64,000 nucleotides of DNA from DASVNK01 sp036383895 (GTDB lineage: Bacteria; Verrucomicrobiota; Verrucomicrobiia; Limisphaerales; SXQI01). Position 1 is the first letter of the stretch; every line of letters begins with the position of its first letter. The notes below the pieces were generated by a model, which saw only the letters and a list, made by a program, of their open reading frames with translations, was not told the DNA's origin and made no database searches. The position numbers and the translations under genes are program-made. The stretch lies in contig DASVNK010000027.1 in NCBI GenBank assembly GCA_036383895.1, positions 1-64,000 of the forward strand. Reading direction: 5' to 3'. This document shows, piece by piece, positions 1 through 7,459 of the stretch.

Positions 1-461
1 GCAGTGGAGATGGGGAGGGTGGGCTGGGTGCCGGTGATGGAGATTTCGACGCCGTTGATCTTGGGGAGGATTCTAAGGCGGGGGATGTGGGAGAGGACGG
101 AGAGGATTTCGGTGCAGTTGAGTGGTTCGAGGAGGAAGGTCGTTATGCCAACGAAGAAGGCCTGGGCGATTTGCTGGCGATCGTCTGCGCCGGTGATCAG
201 GATGGGAACGGTGCGGGCCTGGAAAGCGGCGCGGAGTGATCGGGCGATATCCGCGAAGGGTTCGGAGGTGGTGCGCGCATGGATGAGGACGAGGCAGGGA
301 AAGCGTGGTTCTGCGTAGTTGCCAAGATTGCTGAAGTAGGAAATGCGATCGGCCTGAGTGGCGAGGTGCACGACGGGGTTGAGGATTTGACAGCCGCGCA
401 GGGTGCTGAGGATCTGGCGTGATTCGGCGACGTGATGGTGGATGATGAGGATGGGGGCCAT
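1..461 (-). CDS. Receiver-like (pseudo-receiver) protein, C-terminus beyond the window
   Basis: An open frame starts at ATG 461 and runs off the left edge without a stop (153 codons visible). The first ~120 residues follow the alternating strand/helix layout of a response-regulator receiver: an initial MAPILIIHHH strand, a LVLIHARTT strand, a PILITGADD strand, then FFVGITTFLLEPLN where receivers have their last loop. The acidic pair after strand 1 is missing, the phospho-acceptor Asp position reads His (LVLIH), and the Lys of the usual KP reads Glu (LEPL). If it is a receiver it should not be phosphorylated in the normal way. It starts 6 bases after the stop of the next gene upstream, so the two are probably co-transcribed. 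Family assignment is from pattern only. Confidence 0.55.
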   Translation of the reverse strand, partial: MAPILIIHHHVAESRQILSTLRGCQILNPVVHLATQADRISYFSNLGNYAEPRFPCLVLIHARTTSEPFADIARSLRAAFQARTVPILITGADDRQQIAQAFFVGITTFLLEPLNCTEILSVLSHIPRLRILPKINGVEISITGTQPTLPIST

Positions 462-467
462 TGAGGA

Positions 468-875
468 TCAGATTGAGGTTTGGGGTGCCGAGGGAGGCGG
501 GGGCGCGCCCGAGCGGGACCATTCGAGCATGGAGCGGGTTAGGTGATCCTGATCATTGAACTCGTAAAAGAGGTGTCGGTCGTCTTTAAAAAGGACGCGG
601 GCGAGAAGTCCCTCGAAGATGATGGCTTTGACTTCGCGGAGCGGAAGATCGGAAAAGGTATGGGTGCGGGCGCCGCCGGCGTTGATGAAGATGCGGTGGA
701 GGTCAGCGCGGTCGCGTGAGAGTTCTTCGGAATGGCGCAGGCCGGCTTTGGCCTGGGCGAGGAAGCTCGAGTGTTCTGCAATGGAGCGCTGGAGTTCGGT
801 CGAGAAGGCGACGGAGGAATCGACGTGGGCACGCAGTTCTTTTAGGTGCGAATTGACGCCGAAAACCGACTCCAT
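468..875 (-). CDS. Hypothetical 135-residue protein, operon partner of the receiver-like gene
   Basis: Not recognised. The start was placed at ATG 875 (MESVFGVNSH), because the frame further upstream consists of repetitive non-coding DNA. The N-terminal half is helical and charged, and could be a coiled coil. The middle holds FSDLPLREVKAIIFEGLLARVLF, which suggests a small mixed alpha/beta domain. The C-terminus is proline-rich. It ends 6 bases before the receiver-like gene begins, which suggests a two-gene regulatory unit. No signal peptide or membrane segment is visible. Confidence 0.5.
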   Translation of the reverse strand: MESVFGVNSHLKELRAHVDSSVAFSTELQRSIAEHSSFLAQAKAGLRHSEELSRDRADLHRIFINAGGARTHTFSDLPLREVKAIIFEGLLARVLFKDDRHLFYEFNDQDHLTRSMLEWSRSGAPPPPSAPQTSI

Positions 876-1020
876 CGAGGGAATGTAGCAGAATGTTTGG
901 CGCCTGACGAAATAAAAGTCCTTCGGACCGCAGAAAGCGCAGAGACATCTCGTTCTCACCACGAAGGGCACGAAGGGGGGAATTAACCGCAGAGGACGCT
1001 GAGGTCGCAGAGGAGGAGAG

Positions 1021-1053
1021 GGAAACCACGAATGGACACCAATAGACACGAAT
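1021..1053. repeat. 'ccacgaatggacac' interspersed repeat
   Basis: Tandem decayed units of the kind cacgaat-ggacacc-aat-agacacgaat. Related copies lie at 1209-1222, 3331-3362, 3970-3980 and 4005-4028, always in gaps between genes and never in recognised coding sequence. Confidence 0.6.
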
Positions 1054-1102
1054 AGGCTCGGAACCGATCCCGTTCCGGCAGTTTTTTGGAGAGCGGTTTT
1101 TC

Positions 1103-1213
1103 GACTTACAAAAATTTTTAATTTGGCGGTACAGATCAAAATCCTGCGGTACAATGCGGTCGGAATTGATGTGCAACGAGGCGATACAATCGTTGTAAGT
1201 TTTTGGAGAAACC
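1103..1213. repeat. 110-bp direct repeat, copy 1
   Basis: Begins with gacttacaaaaattttt and ends with ttgtaagtttttggag. It is nearly identical to 1331-1441; the main differences are a five-base block (gcaac versus ctcgg) and a few single bases. Both ends carry ACTTACAA in opposite orientation, as in a small mobile or folded element. Inside are short direct repeats of gcggtaca. Confidence 0.75.
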
Positions 1214-1330
1214 ACGAATGGATACCGCGTATCAGTGATGAGTGATGAGTCATGGGTGATGAGTGGATACGGGCAGCTTTTTGGGGCGGAAGCTCGGGAG
1301 GACCCTCGCGCCACCGAGGGGTGCTTGTGT

Positions 1331-1441
1331 GACTTACGAAAATTTTTAATTTGGCGGTACAGATCAAAATCCTGCGGTACAATGCGGTCGGGATTGATGT
1401 CTCGGGAGGCGATACAATCGTTGTAAGTTTTTCGAGGAACC
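1331..1441. repeat. 110-bp direct repeat, copy 2
   Basis: Second copy of the element at 1103-1213, offset by 228 bases in the same orientation. On the minus strand both copies are open in the same frame and encode an identical DRIVPQDFDLYRQIKNF, so a decayed coding origin cannot be ruled out. Confidence 0.75.
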
Positions 1442-1816
1442 GCGATCCCGCAGTCACGGGACGAGTAAGTGAAAAATTTCGTTTTGCATCGGAAAGACGG
1501 GTCTTTCGTGATGAAATGTAGACTGCGGTTCTGTCGTTCCTGCGGGTTTGGGTGCAGAGATAGACGCGCAGATTGGTCCCGCCTTGCGGGATGCGCTACA
1601 TGGCGGCGGACGCTCTGCAAGTTCGTTCTCATGGCATTTTCTTTCTAGCCAGGGAAGAGCGGCGACGTACGCAGTTCATGCGTCGTTGTTTTTCGGGGGT
1701 GAATGGAATGTCGCTTCCGAGCGACGTTCTAGTCAACCACGTGCCGTTCTTGTCAGGCGAGGTAATTTAAGCAGCAAAGGCGGGAGAGTTCAAGTTCAAA
1801 ACACTTTGTGCGACCT

Positions 1817-2158
1817 TCATAACCGCTCTTGCTTTTGTTTCTGAGATCCCCAGCCGGTGAAGCGATCGGCGTCGAGCGGAGCTTTGGTGGGGGTCATGCC
1901 CAGCACGGTCCAGACTTCTGCTTCGGTCTTTAGGATACCGAGGATGATTCGTTCGGGTGTTGGGGAGATGCGGCGGATGCACGGGAGTCCAGGTATGCCG
2001 TCGGGTAGAGGAACAAAACCGCAATCTAACTCGGTCTTGCGAAAGGTAACGGTGTAGTCAGGCGCGGCGATGAAAGCGGATTCAAGGAGGCGGAGCTGAC
2101 GGAGATGTTCCAGATCGCTGGAACGGTAAAAGAATTCGATCTCGAAATGTTTTTTCAT
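1817..2158 (-). CDS. Hypothetical 113-residue protein
   Basis: Not recognised. It runs from ATG 2158 (MKKHFEIEFFYRSS). The sequence has balanced composition with alternating hydrophobic and charged residues typical of a small cytosolic alpha/beta protein. It has a central LPDGIPGLPCIRRISPTPERI stretch and a lysine/glutamine-rich tail. No signal peptide, membrane segment or clear ribosome-binding site is visible. It stands alone between two repeat-bearing intergenic regions, so over-prediction is possible. Confidence 0.4.
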   Translation of the reverse strand: MKKHFEIEFFYRSSDLEHLRQLRLLESAFIAAPDYTVTFRKTELDCGFVPLPDGIPGLPCIRRISPTPERIILGILKTEAEVWTVLGMTPTKAPLDADRFTGWGSQKQKQERL

Positions 2159-2302
2159 AATGGTCCAGAGGCTACTGGCCCAAGATGAAGAAGCTCGTTA
2201 AACGACTTGAGGTTAGGTCAACCCAGCCCCCAGCATCCGTTACACTTCAAGAATGCACAATGAGGAAAGACCCTATCCTTCTGGGTGTGGGGCGTTTTGG
2301 AA

Positions 2303-2372
2303 GCGATCACGGAGCGGTTTGACTGCCGAGGATGCGGAGGAATTCCCAGTTGGTTGAGATGGGGAGGAGTTG
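2303..2372 (-). pseudogene. Orphan C-terminal tail homologous to the end of the neighbouring DNRLRE gene
   Basis: On the minus strand 2372-2307 reads QLLPISTNWEFLRILGSQTAP followed by TGA. This matches the last residues of the gene just upstream (LLPISSSHQFFRILGHPS). No open frame leads into it. It looks like the remnant of a second, related gene or a partial duplication of the 3' end. Confidence 0.5.
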
Positions 2373-2379
2373 AAATTGA

Positions 2380-2400
2380 GAATTAAGAATTAAGAATTAA
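2380..2400. repeat. Heptamer tandem repeat (GAATTAA)x3
   Basis: Three perfect GAATTAA units lie directly downstream of, and overlapping, the stop codon of the DNRLRE gene, between it and the orphan homologous tail. Repeat units at such a junction are consistent with slippage or a recombination scar. Confidence 0.8.
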
Positions 2401-3314
2401 GAGTTTTGGAGGCGTGGCAATCTTTTAAGGGACGGGTGGCCGAGGATGCGGAAGAATTGGTGGGAGCTAGAAATGGGGAGGAGGGCGGAGGTTTGGGTGG
2501 TGATGGGGCCGAGGTTGGTCCATGGGCCGTTGGGGTTGTCGGCGGATTGGATTTGGTAGGAGGACATGCCGCCGATCCAGGCGATGATGATGTTGGTGCC
2601 GTCTTTGTAGATGGCAGTGATTTGCGGGGGTTCGCCGGGTGTGGTGTAGGTGACGACGAGGGTGGGCGGGTTGGTGGGGTGTTCGCGAGTGGCGAAGAGC
2701 TTCTCCGTTCTGTTGGTGGCTTCAGAGGTCTCGTGAATTATCCAACCGTGGTTTTCAATGGGATCATTTCGGAAGCGGATCACATCGCCAGCCACGATAT
2801 CGGAGGAGAAACTCGCGATGCCGTTGGAGGAGACAGTTGCACCACCAGAGCCGAGCGAAAGGTAGTCCCCAGTGCCGAATCCAAAGCCGGGATGAGCGCC
2901 TGGCGCCATCCACCGCTGGGTAGTGCGCATCAACCAGGTGGCTTCGCCGGGGTCCGCGGTTGCACCGTAATCGCCACCGACCTTGTTGCCTTCGGTCCAG
3001 GTGAGATACATGCGATGAAGCTCGTAAAGGGCCGGCACGTCATTGGAGGGCAGGAAGGTGACCGGAATGTTCAAGGTCGCACGGACAATGGTGGCGTTCG
3101 GCGGAATGTTGGTGAGGTCGAATCGGTATAAGCCGCGTGACTTGTAGCCACCAACGGCGGAGCGGCCGATTGGAATTTGGGTCTTGCCGCCCATGTTTGC
3201 AGATGGGAAGGCGGAAGAGATTCCGGTGTCCGCGGAGCAGAGGATGGTGATGGTGGCCGCGTGAAGGGTGGTCGCGGCGAAGAGGGCCGCGAGGATGGCA
3301 AGGGCGCGTTGCAT
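2397..3314 (-). CDS. Secreted DNRLRE-domain protein
   Basis: 305 residues from ATG 3314. Residues 1-19 (MQRALAILAALFAATTLHA) form a clear signal peptide, which fixes the start although the frame is open further upstream. The body resembles the DNRLRE domain: an early ADTGISSAFPSANMG, then a YRFDL strand followed by IVRATLNIPV, an ELHRMYLTWTEG segment and a LVVTYTTPG end strand. The last ~80 residues carry a module with YQIQSADNPNGPWTNLG and a terminal FFRILG, of a type common at the C-terminus of verrucomicrobial secreted proteins. An extracellular structural or binding role is likely; no catalytic motif is seen. Confidence 0.8.
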   Translation of the reverse strand: MQRALAILAALFAATTLHAATITILCSADTGISSAFPSANMGGKTQIPIGRSAVGGYKSRGLYRFDLTNIPPNATIVRATLNIPVTFLPSNDVPALYELHRMYLTWTEGNKVGGDYGATADPGEATWLMRTTQRWMAPGAHPGFGFGTGDYLSLGSGGATVSSNGIASFSSDIVAGDVIRFRNDPIENHGWIIHETSEATNRTEKLFATREHPTNPPTLVVTYTTPGEPPQITAIYKDGTNIIIAWIGGMSSYQIQSADNPNGPWTNLGPITTQTSALLPISSSHQFFRILGHPSLKRLPRLQNS

Positions 3315-3330
3315 TAATGTGCGGGGCAAA

Positions 3331-3362
3331 GAAATCACGAATGGACACGAATGAACACAAAT
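3331..3362. repeat. 'cacgaatggacacgaatgaacac' repeat
   Basis: Member of the interspersed family described at 1021-1053. It sits 16 bases upstream of the start codon of the DNRLRE gene, so it lies in that gene's presumed leader. Confidence 0.6.
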
Positions 3363-3430
3363 TATTTTCAATAGAAGTGGAGAACGAAGTTCCCGGAAAC
3401 AACGGAGCTCACCGCCTGTCACGGTTTTTG

Positions 3431-3924
3431 TCAGTTGGCGGGGGCCTTGAGGCGTAGGTCGTTGGTGGTGGCGGGACGCCAGCGCTGGAAGTAGAGGGCG
3501 CGGGATTGGTTGACGAGGTAGTGTCCGGCGAATCGGCCGCTGGGGGCGACGCGGGCTTGCCAGTTGGTTCCATCTGGCTGGTAGGCGACGAACTTTTTTA
3601 GGACGGCGTATTCGGCCAGGCGCGACGTTTGTTCGTAGGGCACAAGTTCGTTTAGATCCCTGGGCAAACGGCCGTGTTGAAAGCTGAAGTAGAAAAGATA
3701 GATCGGCAGTTCGAGAGCGACGTATTGAACCATTCGCTCGGAGGGACAATCGCGCATGGCTCGGCAGGGTTGTCGGCCGCGGAGGGTTTCAGTGGGTGGC
3801 GGTAGCCACCATGGATCCTGGTGTCCGCAGAGGAAACGTTCCGGTTCGCGGCGAGTGGCGAAAGCGATGGCGGCAATGCAGCTCCCAAGGCCAGGAATAG
3901 GAAGATGATCGCGCGCCGTTTCAT
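3431..3924 (-). pseudogene. Secreted protein gene with an apparent frameshift
   Basis: ATG 3924 opens with a good signal peptide (MKRRAIIFLFLALGAALPPS), but this frame soon turns into low-quality sequence and ends at a TAA near 3652. The adjacent minus frame, open to the stop at 3431, carries a convincing protein body (VQYVALELPIYLFYFSF, then LPRDLNELVPYEQTSRLAEYAVL and a C-terminal QSRALYFQRW). Joining the two needs one frameshift, roughly between 3860 and 3760. A shorter gene starting inside the second frame is the alternative. Function unknown. Confidence 0.45.
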
Positions 3925-4004
3925 GGTGTTCCCGTGTTGGACAAGGGGATGAAGGATCAAGTTCGAATAGAAACACGAATTAACCCGAAGCGCGAGGCGC
4001 CGGG

Positions 4005-4028
4005 GGAAACCACGAATGAACACGAATG
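4005..4028. repeat. 'ccacgaatgaacacgaat' repeat
   Basis: Another copy of the family at 1021-1053 and 3331-3362, located 81 bases upstream of the signal-peptide start of the frameshifted gene. Confidence 0.55.
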
Positions 4029-4146
4029 CTTTGAGGTGTGTGTTGAGAAATCGACCCAAGGGAAGCAGCGGGGATCAGGTAGGTCGAGTTCTCCGTCGTA
4101 GTTTTCTTGCGCTGCTCGCTAGCGTCACGAATCTTTGGCCATCACC

Positions 4147-4551
4147 ATGTGGTCGCGCCGAATTAGAAGCGGAACGAAGGAGTACCCTAATGAGGAAGAT
4201 CTGATCCGAGCTCTTTTGGCAAAGCTAGTTCAAAGAGGGGCGGATACGTCGTGGGCGCATTTCGAGGTAATAGCCAAGGGAGGATGGTTTTCGAATTTGG
4301 TATCAGGCGGTCAGTATTATGTGGAAGTGATGTCCCACGGTGCGCACGAACTGGAACTGAATCTCGGATTCGACAAGCCGGCGCGGGCAAAGTTACCGGC
4401 CTTCCCAACAGGGTGGAAGAAGATTCCTGGAGACCTCCAATACGTTTTACCGGTTGGCGATGTTGATGCGTTAGCGATTTGGATTGTTAAAGCGTTCGAG
4501 TCGGTCGCGGAGCGCGAGAATCAGCGAATTACTGGATGGATTGAGGGCTAA
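4147..4551 (+). CDS. Hypothetical 134-residue protein
   Basis: Not recognised. A TTG at 4135 in frame is an alternative start; ATG 4147 (MWSRRIRSGT) was preferred. The body looks like a compact alpha/beta protein: an amphipathic helix (EEDLIRALLAKLVQRGA), a strand-rich middle (YYVEVMSHGAHELELNLGF) and a C-terminal helix (VDALAIWIVKAFESV). The layout resembles small chaperone-like or immunity-like domains, but no family is claimed. It converges on the gene at 4574-4930. Confidence 0.5.
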   Translation: MWSRRIRSGTKEYPNEEDLIRALLAKLVQRGADTSWAHFEVIAKGGWFSNLVSGGQYYVEVMSHGAHELELNLGFDKPARAKLPAFPTGWKKIPGDLQYVLPVGDVDALAIWIVKAFESVAERENQRITGWIEG

Positions 4552-4573
4552 TGATTGCGACGGCGAGGGTGGA

Positions 4574-4930
4574 TTATCTAGGTTGCGCGTCCGGAAAACG
4601 GCGAAGGAATTCCTGGTGCTCCAATTGTGCGTTGCTCTCTTTAAAGATGGTAACATTTGCGATGTTTGTGCTGACCGGGCCGTAGTTGGATGGTATGCCC
4701 ACCCAATCTTCCGGGATTTGGTTGGCGAGCCGGTAGTAATGCGCTTTGACGAACTCCTTCAATTCCGGTGGGTGATTCGTCTCCCACTGAGTTAGGGTGA
4801 GCATTCTACCGGAATAGTGTTTGTACTCGCTGATGTAGGCGGCTCGGCGGCCGTGGATTTGGCCGAGCAGATAACCCGCGAGCAGCGCGGGAAGGCAAAG
4901 GTTAGCGATTGACGCAACTTTTTTAATCAC
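4574..4930 (-). CDS. Hypothetical small protein with an N-terminal membrane anchor
   Basis: 118 residues from ATG 4930. Residues 5-24 (VASIANLCLPALLAGYLLGQ) form one hydrophobic segment, either an uncleaved anchor or a signal peptide. The remainder is polar (a helical YHYSGRMLTLTQWE-like region, then a Pro- and Asn-rich stretch) and would lie outside the cytoplasm. No family is recognised. It converges with the gene at 4147-4551. Confidence 0.5.
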   Translation of the reverse strand: MIKKVASIANLCLPALLAGYLLGQIHGRRAAYISEYKHYSGRMLTLTQWETNHPPELKEFVKAHYYRLANQIPEDWVGIPSNYGPVSTNIANVTIFKESNAQLEHQEFLRRFPDAQPR

Positions 4931-5077
4931 GGTTGATTAGACACGGCTGACGCCAATTAGGCGCGAGTAAGGAGAGGCGAACCGGTTTTTACAATGAAAC
5001 TTAGTCATTGCGGAAATCTCTTTCACGAATAGTATTCATCGACGCAAAGGTCAAGCAACGGGACTCCGAAGGATAAA

Positions 5078-6199
5078 ATGATAGAATTCTCCGCGTTACT
5101 GAGCGCTGTCAAACCAAAGGAGAGAACAGACCAATATAGAATTCTTTCTGCTCTCTTCCACCTTCAAGCTCACGTTTCCCCTGTCGCATCGAAGCAGATT
5201 ACGGAGTTGCTACGACTGCACTGCGGAAACGAAATGCCGTCGAATGTAACGGCGAGCCTTCGAGCCTATACGGGATATGTTGCTCCGGTCGCCAACGGTC
5301 AATCGAAGCTTTGGACGCTAACATCGAAGGGTGTAGACCGGCTCAGGACACTGAGCGGCCTTTCACTTGCGACTGCCTCTGATTCAACCGCTTTTAAAAC
5401 TGACATAGGTATCGTTTGCGCTCTGGAGCATCCCGAACTGGCGGCTCTTATAAAAGTTCTTGGGGGCGTGAACGCATGGAAGGAAGTCGGCAACCCGCGC
5501 TTCGCACATGTCTATAGAGAGACGCAGTTCACTACTGGAAAAGGACGGGCTTTGAGCGTTGTCGCTACAACCTCAACGTCTATGGGGCTTACTGCTGCTG
5601 CGATAGCTACCACACAATTGATCCTCCTTTTTAGGCCTAAGATCGTCGTAATGGTCGGTATAGCAGCTGGTACGCGTTCTGGGAAAAAGCAGTTCGGTGA
5701 CGTTTTAATCGCTGACCCTAGCGTCGACTATAATTCGGGAAAGGTCGCTGCGGCTGATGGCATCCGAGGATTCTTGCCTGATCCTTATCCTATCGGACTC
5801 AATCCACGTCTAAGGAGCGTTCTTCACAAATACCATGGACCTCATCCTGTGTTTGCAAATATCCGGAAACGATGGAGCGGCGTTTTGCCGAAAGAGGGCA
5901 ATCGCCTGCATGTCGGTCCACTTGGGGCAGCAGATCAGGTGATCGATGATGCTACGCGAATCGAAGAAATTCAGAAGAATTGGAGGAAGTTGATCGGCGT
6001 CGAGATGGAGACTTATGCGGTGTACAGGTCCTGCGAAGAAGCTCCCGAACCAAAACCCCGCTTTGTTTCGTTCAAAGCGGTTTGCGATTTTGCTGCAGAG
6101 AAGACGGACTCTTGGCAAGACTATGCCGCCTTCGTTGCAGCTGAGTTTGCGGTCGAATTCCTGAGAGCTGAATGGGACAATTTGTGGCCAAGTAACTAA
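5078..6199 (+). CDS. Winged-helix / nucleoside phosphorylase (MTA/SAH nucleosidase-like) fusion
   Basis: 373 residues; ATG 5078 is preceded by AAGGA at good spacing. Residues ~1-95 look like a winged-helix domain (IL.ALFHLQAHVSPV, PSNVTASLRAYTGYV, LWTLTSKGV). Residues ~108-370 match the phosphorylase/nucleosidase superfamily: an IGIVCALEHPELAAL start, a long IATTQLILLFRPKIVVMVGIAAG core, FGDVLIADP, then VEMETYAVYR with E309, M310 and E311, and KAVCDFA with D337 at the position of the catalytic Asp. In the family this fold cleaves N-glycosidic bonds of nucleosides or nucleotides. Such domains occur as effectors in bacterial conflict systems. It heads a three-gene cassette. Its codon third positions look less GC-rich than those of its neighbours, suggesting transfer. 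Confidence 0.75.
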   Translation: MIEFSALLSAVKPKERTDQYRILSALFHLQAHVSPVASKQITELLRLHCGNEMPSNVTASLRAYTGYVAPVANGQSKLWTLTSKGVDRLRTLSGLSLATASDSTAFKTDIGIVCALEHPELAALIKVLGGVNAWKEVGNPRFAHVYRETQFTTGKGRALSVVATTSTSMGLTAAAIATTQLILLFRPKIVVMVGIAAGTRSGKKQFGDVLIADPSVDYNSGKVAAADGIRGFLPDPYPIGLNPRLRSVLHKYHGPHPVFANIRKRWSGVLPKEGNRLHVGPLGAADQVIDDATRIEEIQKNWRKLIGVEMETYAVYRSCEEAPEPKPRFVSFKAVCDFAAEKTDSWQDYAAFVAAEFAVEFLRAEWDNLWPSN

Positions 6200-6213
6200 T
6201 CCCAACGACAAAA

Positions 6214-6858
6214 ATGAACATGCACCCCGAACCCGATAAAGAGATCGAAGCAATAATGGCAGTGAACACGGCGCTCAAAGATCTTGATCCAACAGCCCAG
6301 CTCCGCGTCATCGAGTACGTTCAAAAAAAGCTAGGTCTTTCCACTCATCCTTCAACCGGCCGAGCGAGCGATGATCGAAGGTCCGATGAATACGAAAATG
6401 GTTCACGGATTGAGCCGAGTGTCACCCAAAATGAAAATCAGAAGGAAGCCAGTGATGAATTCGCAGGCATAAGCCCGGTCGCTCAGCGATGGATGCAGCG
6501 AAACGGTCTAACCGGAAAACAACTGTCTTCAATATTCAGTCTTGGAGATGATGAGATTGACTTGGTAGCAAAAAAAGTTCCTGGTGGCTCGACGCGAGCA
6601 AGAATGCGGAACGTATTTTTGTTAAAAGGTCTTGCGGCTTATCTGGGAAGTGGTGCGGCGCGGTTTCCGCACGATAAGGCAAAGGAAGCTTGTGTTCACT
6701 ACGACGCTTTCGATGGCACGAATTTTTCAAAGCATCTGAAGAGTTTGGCGCCGGAAGTTTCCGGGACGAAGGAGTCCGGCTATACCTTAACTCCACGCGG
6801 CCTATCGAGCGCCGTAGAACCCGTCAAGGATATGTTAGGTATCGCAAAATCAGAATAA
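6214..6858 (+). CDS. Two-part hypothetical protein with a winged-helix-like C-terminus
   Basis: 214 residues, starting 14 bases after the phosphorylase gene. Residues 1-50 are helical (DKEIEAIMAVNTALKDLDP, then RVIEYVQKKLG), of the kind seen in short adaptor segments. A polar linker of ~50 residues follows. Residues ~85-214 form a second domain: SPVAQRWMQRNGL, RMRNVFLLKGLAAYL, FDGTNFSKHLKSLAPEV, YTLTPRGL. The order and spacing of this domain parallel the N-terminal domain of the upstream phosphorylase protein (PSNVTASLRAYTGYV ... LWTLTSKGV). No catalytic motif is visible; a sensor or adaptor role is inferred from context only. Confidence 0.6.
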   Translation: MNMHPEPDKEIEAIMAVNTALKDLDPTAQLRVIEYVQKKLGLSTHPSTGRASDDRRSDEYENGSRIEPSVTQNENQKEASDEFAGISPVAQRWMQRNGLTGKQLSSIFSLGDDEIDLVAKKVPGGSTRARMRNVFLLKGLAAYLGSGAARFPHDKAKEACVHYDAFDGTNFSKHLKSLAPEVSGTKESGYTLTPRGLSSAVEPVKDMLGIAKSE

Positions 6859-6871
6859 CAGATTGCGTTAA

Positions 6872-7393
6872 ATGTTGATTCGAGCTTACGGGCAGTTCTG
6901 GAACCCCGACATTGTCGATTGGGGGAAGCAAGGACCTGGAAATAAAGGAACGATGTTGGGGTCAGGTAAATGGGGCTCGAACACCGTTAACATCGATTCT
7001 TGGGAACAGCACGGCATCTACATTCTTCACGACGACTTCAAATGCGTTTACGTGGGGCAAACATGCGGTCAATTTCTTGGAAAGCGTTTGCGAGACCATT
7101 TGACCGATCGTTTTGCAGGTAGGTGGGACATGTTCTCGTGGTACGGAATCGATTCTGTAAAGAAGAGTGGAAAATTGCGCCGAGCCGGCGCTCGGCAAGT
7201 GCCCCCCGATGAACTCATTCGCACCATTGAAGCACTTGGAATCCTGATTGCGGACCCGCCGCTTAACCGGAAACGTGAGTCCCTAAAGAAAGCAATTTTG
7301 GTCGAGCAAACGAAGAGTCCTCACCCACATACTATCCGACACTATCTCCAGGAACTTCTTGATACGGCTCGGGACATACAGAGCAAGGTGTAA
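6872..7393 (+). CDS. GIY-YIG family nuclease
   Basis: 173 residues, starting 13 bases after the previous gene. The GIY-YIG core is intact: GIYIL at residues 48-52, VYVGQT at 59-64, conserved basic residues in GKRLRDHL (R72/R74, H76), the metal-binding Glu at E120 in ELIRTIEALGILI, and the conserved Asn at N132 in PPLN. Members cut one DNA strand per active site in repair, mobile introns and restriction. Residues 1-45 carry a Gly/Trp-rich extension with no recognised domain. The C-terminus is a basic helix. As third gene of a tight cassette it is the likely DNA-cutting partner. Confidence 0.8.
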   Translation: MLIRAYGQFWNPDIVDWGKQGPGNKGTMLGSGKWGSNTVNIDSWEQHGIYILHDDFKCVYVGQTCGQFLGKRLRDHLTDRFAGRWDMFSWYGIDSVKKSGKLRRAGARQVPPDELIRTIEALGILIADPPLNRKRESLKKAILVEQTKSPHPHTIRHYLQELLDTARDIQSKV

Positions 7394-7459
7394 CGGGATG
7401 GGGGTAGCACAAGTGGTCACAGTGAAATGTGCCGCTCGCAAGTAGGTTATGAGGTCATT

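Larger units (their letters stand above)
876..1816. other. Gene-free, repeat-rich intergenic DNA
   Basis: About 940 bases with no credible gene. The open frames here translate to low-complexity or repeat-derived sequence. It contains two copies of a ~110-bp repeat (1103-1213 and 1331-1441), several 'ccacgaatggacac' and 'ccgcagag-cgc' type short repeats (927-1053, 1209-1222), and a GC-rich palindrome near 1577-1592. Confidence 0.6.

Noticed and set aside
703..1632. Minus-strand 309-codon frame as a repeat protein
   Set aside because: It runs through interspersed DNA repeats and overlaps the 135-residue gene in another frame. Only the DRIVPQDFDLYRQIKNF units look conserved, so the DNA repeat explanation is simpler.
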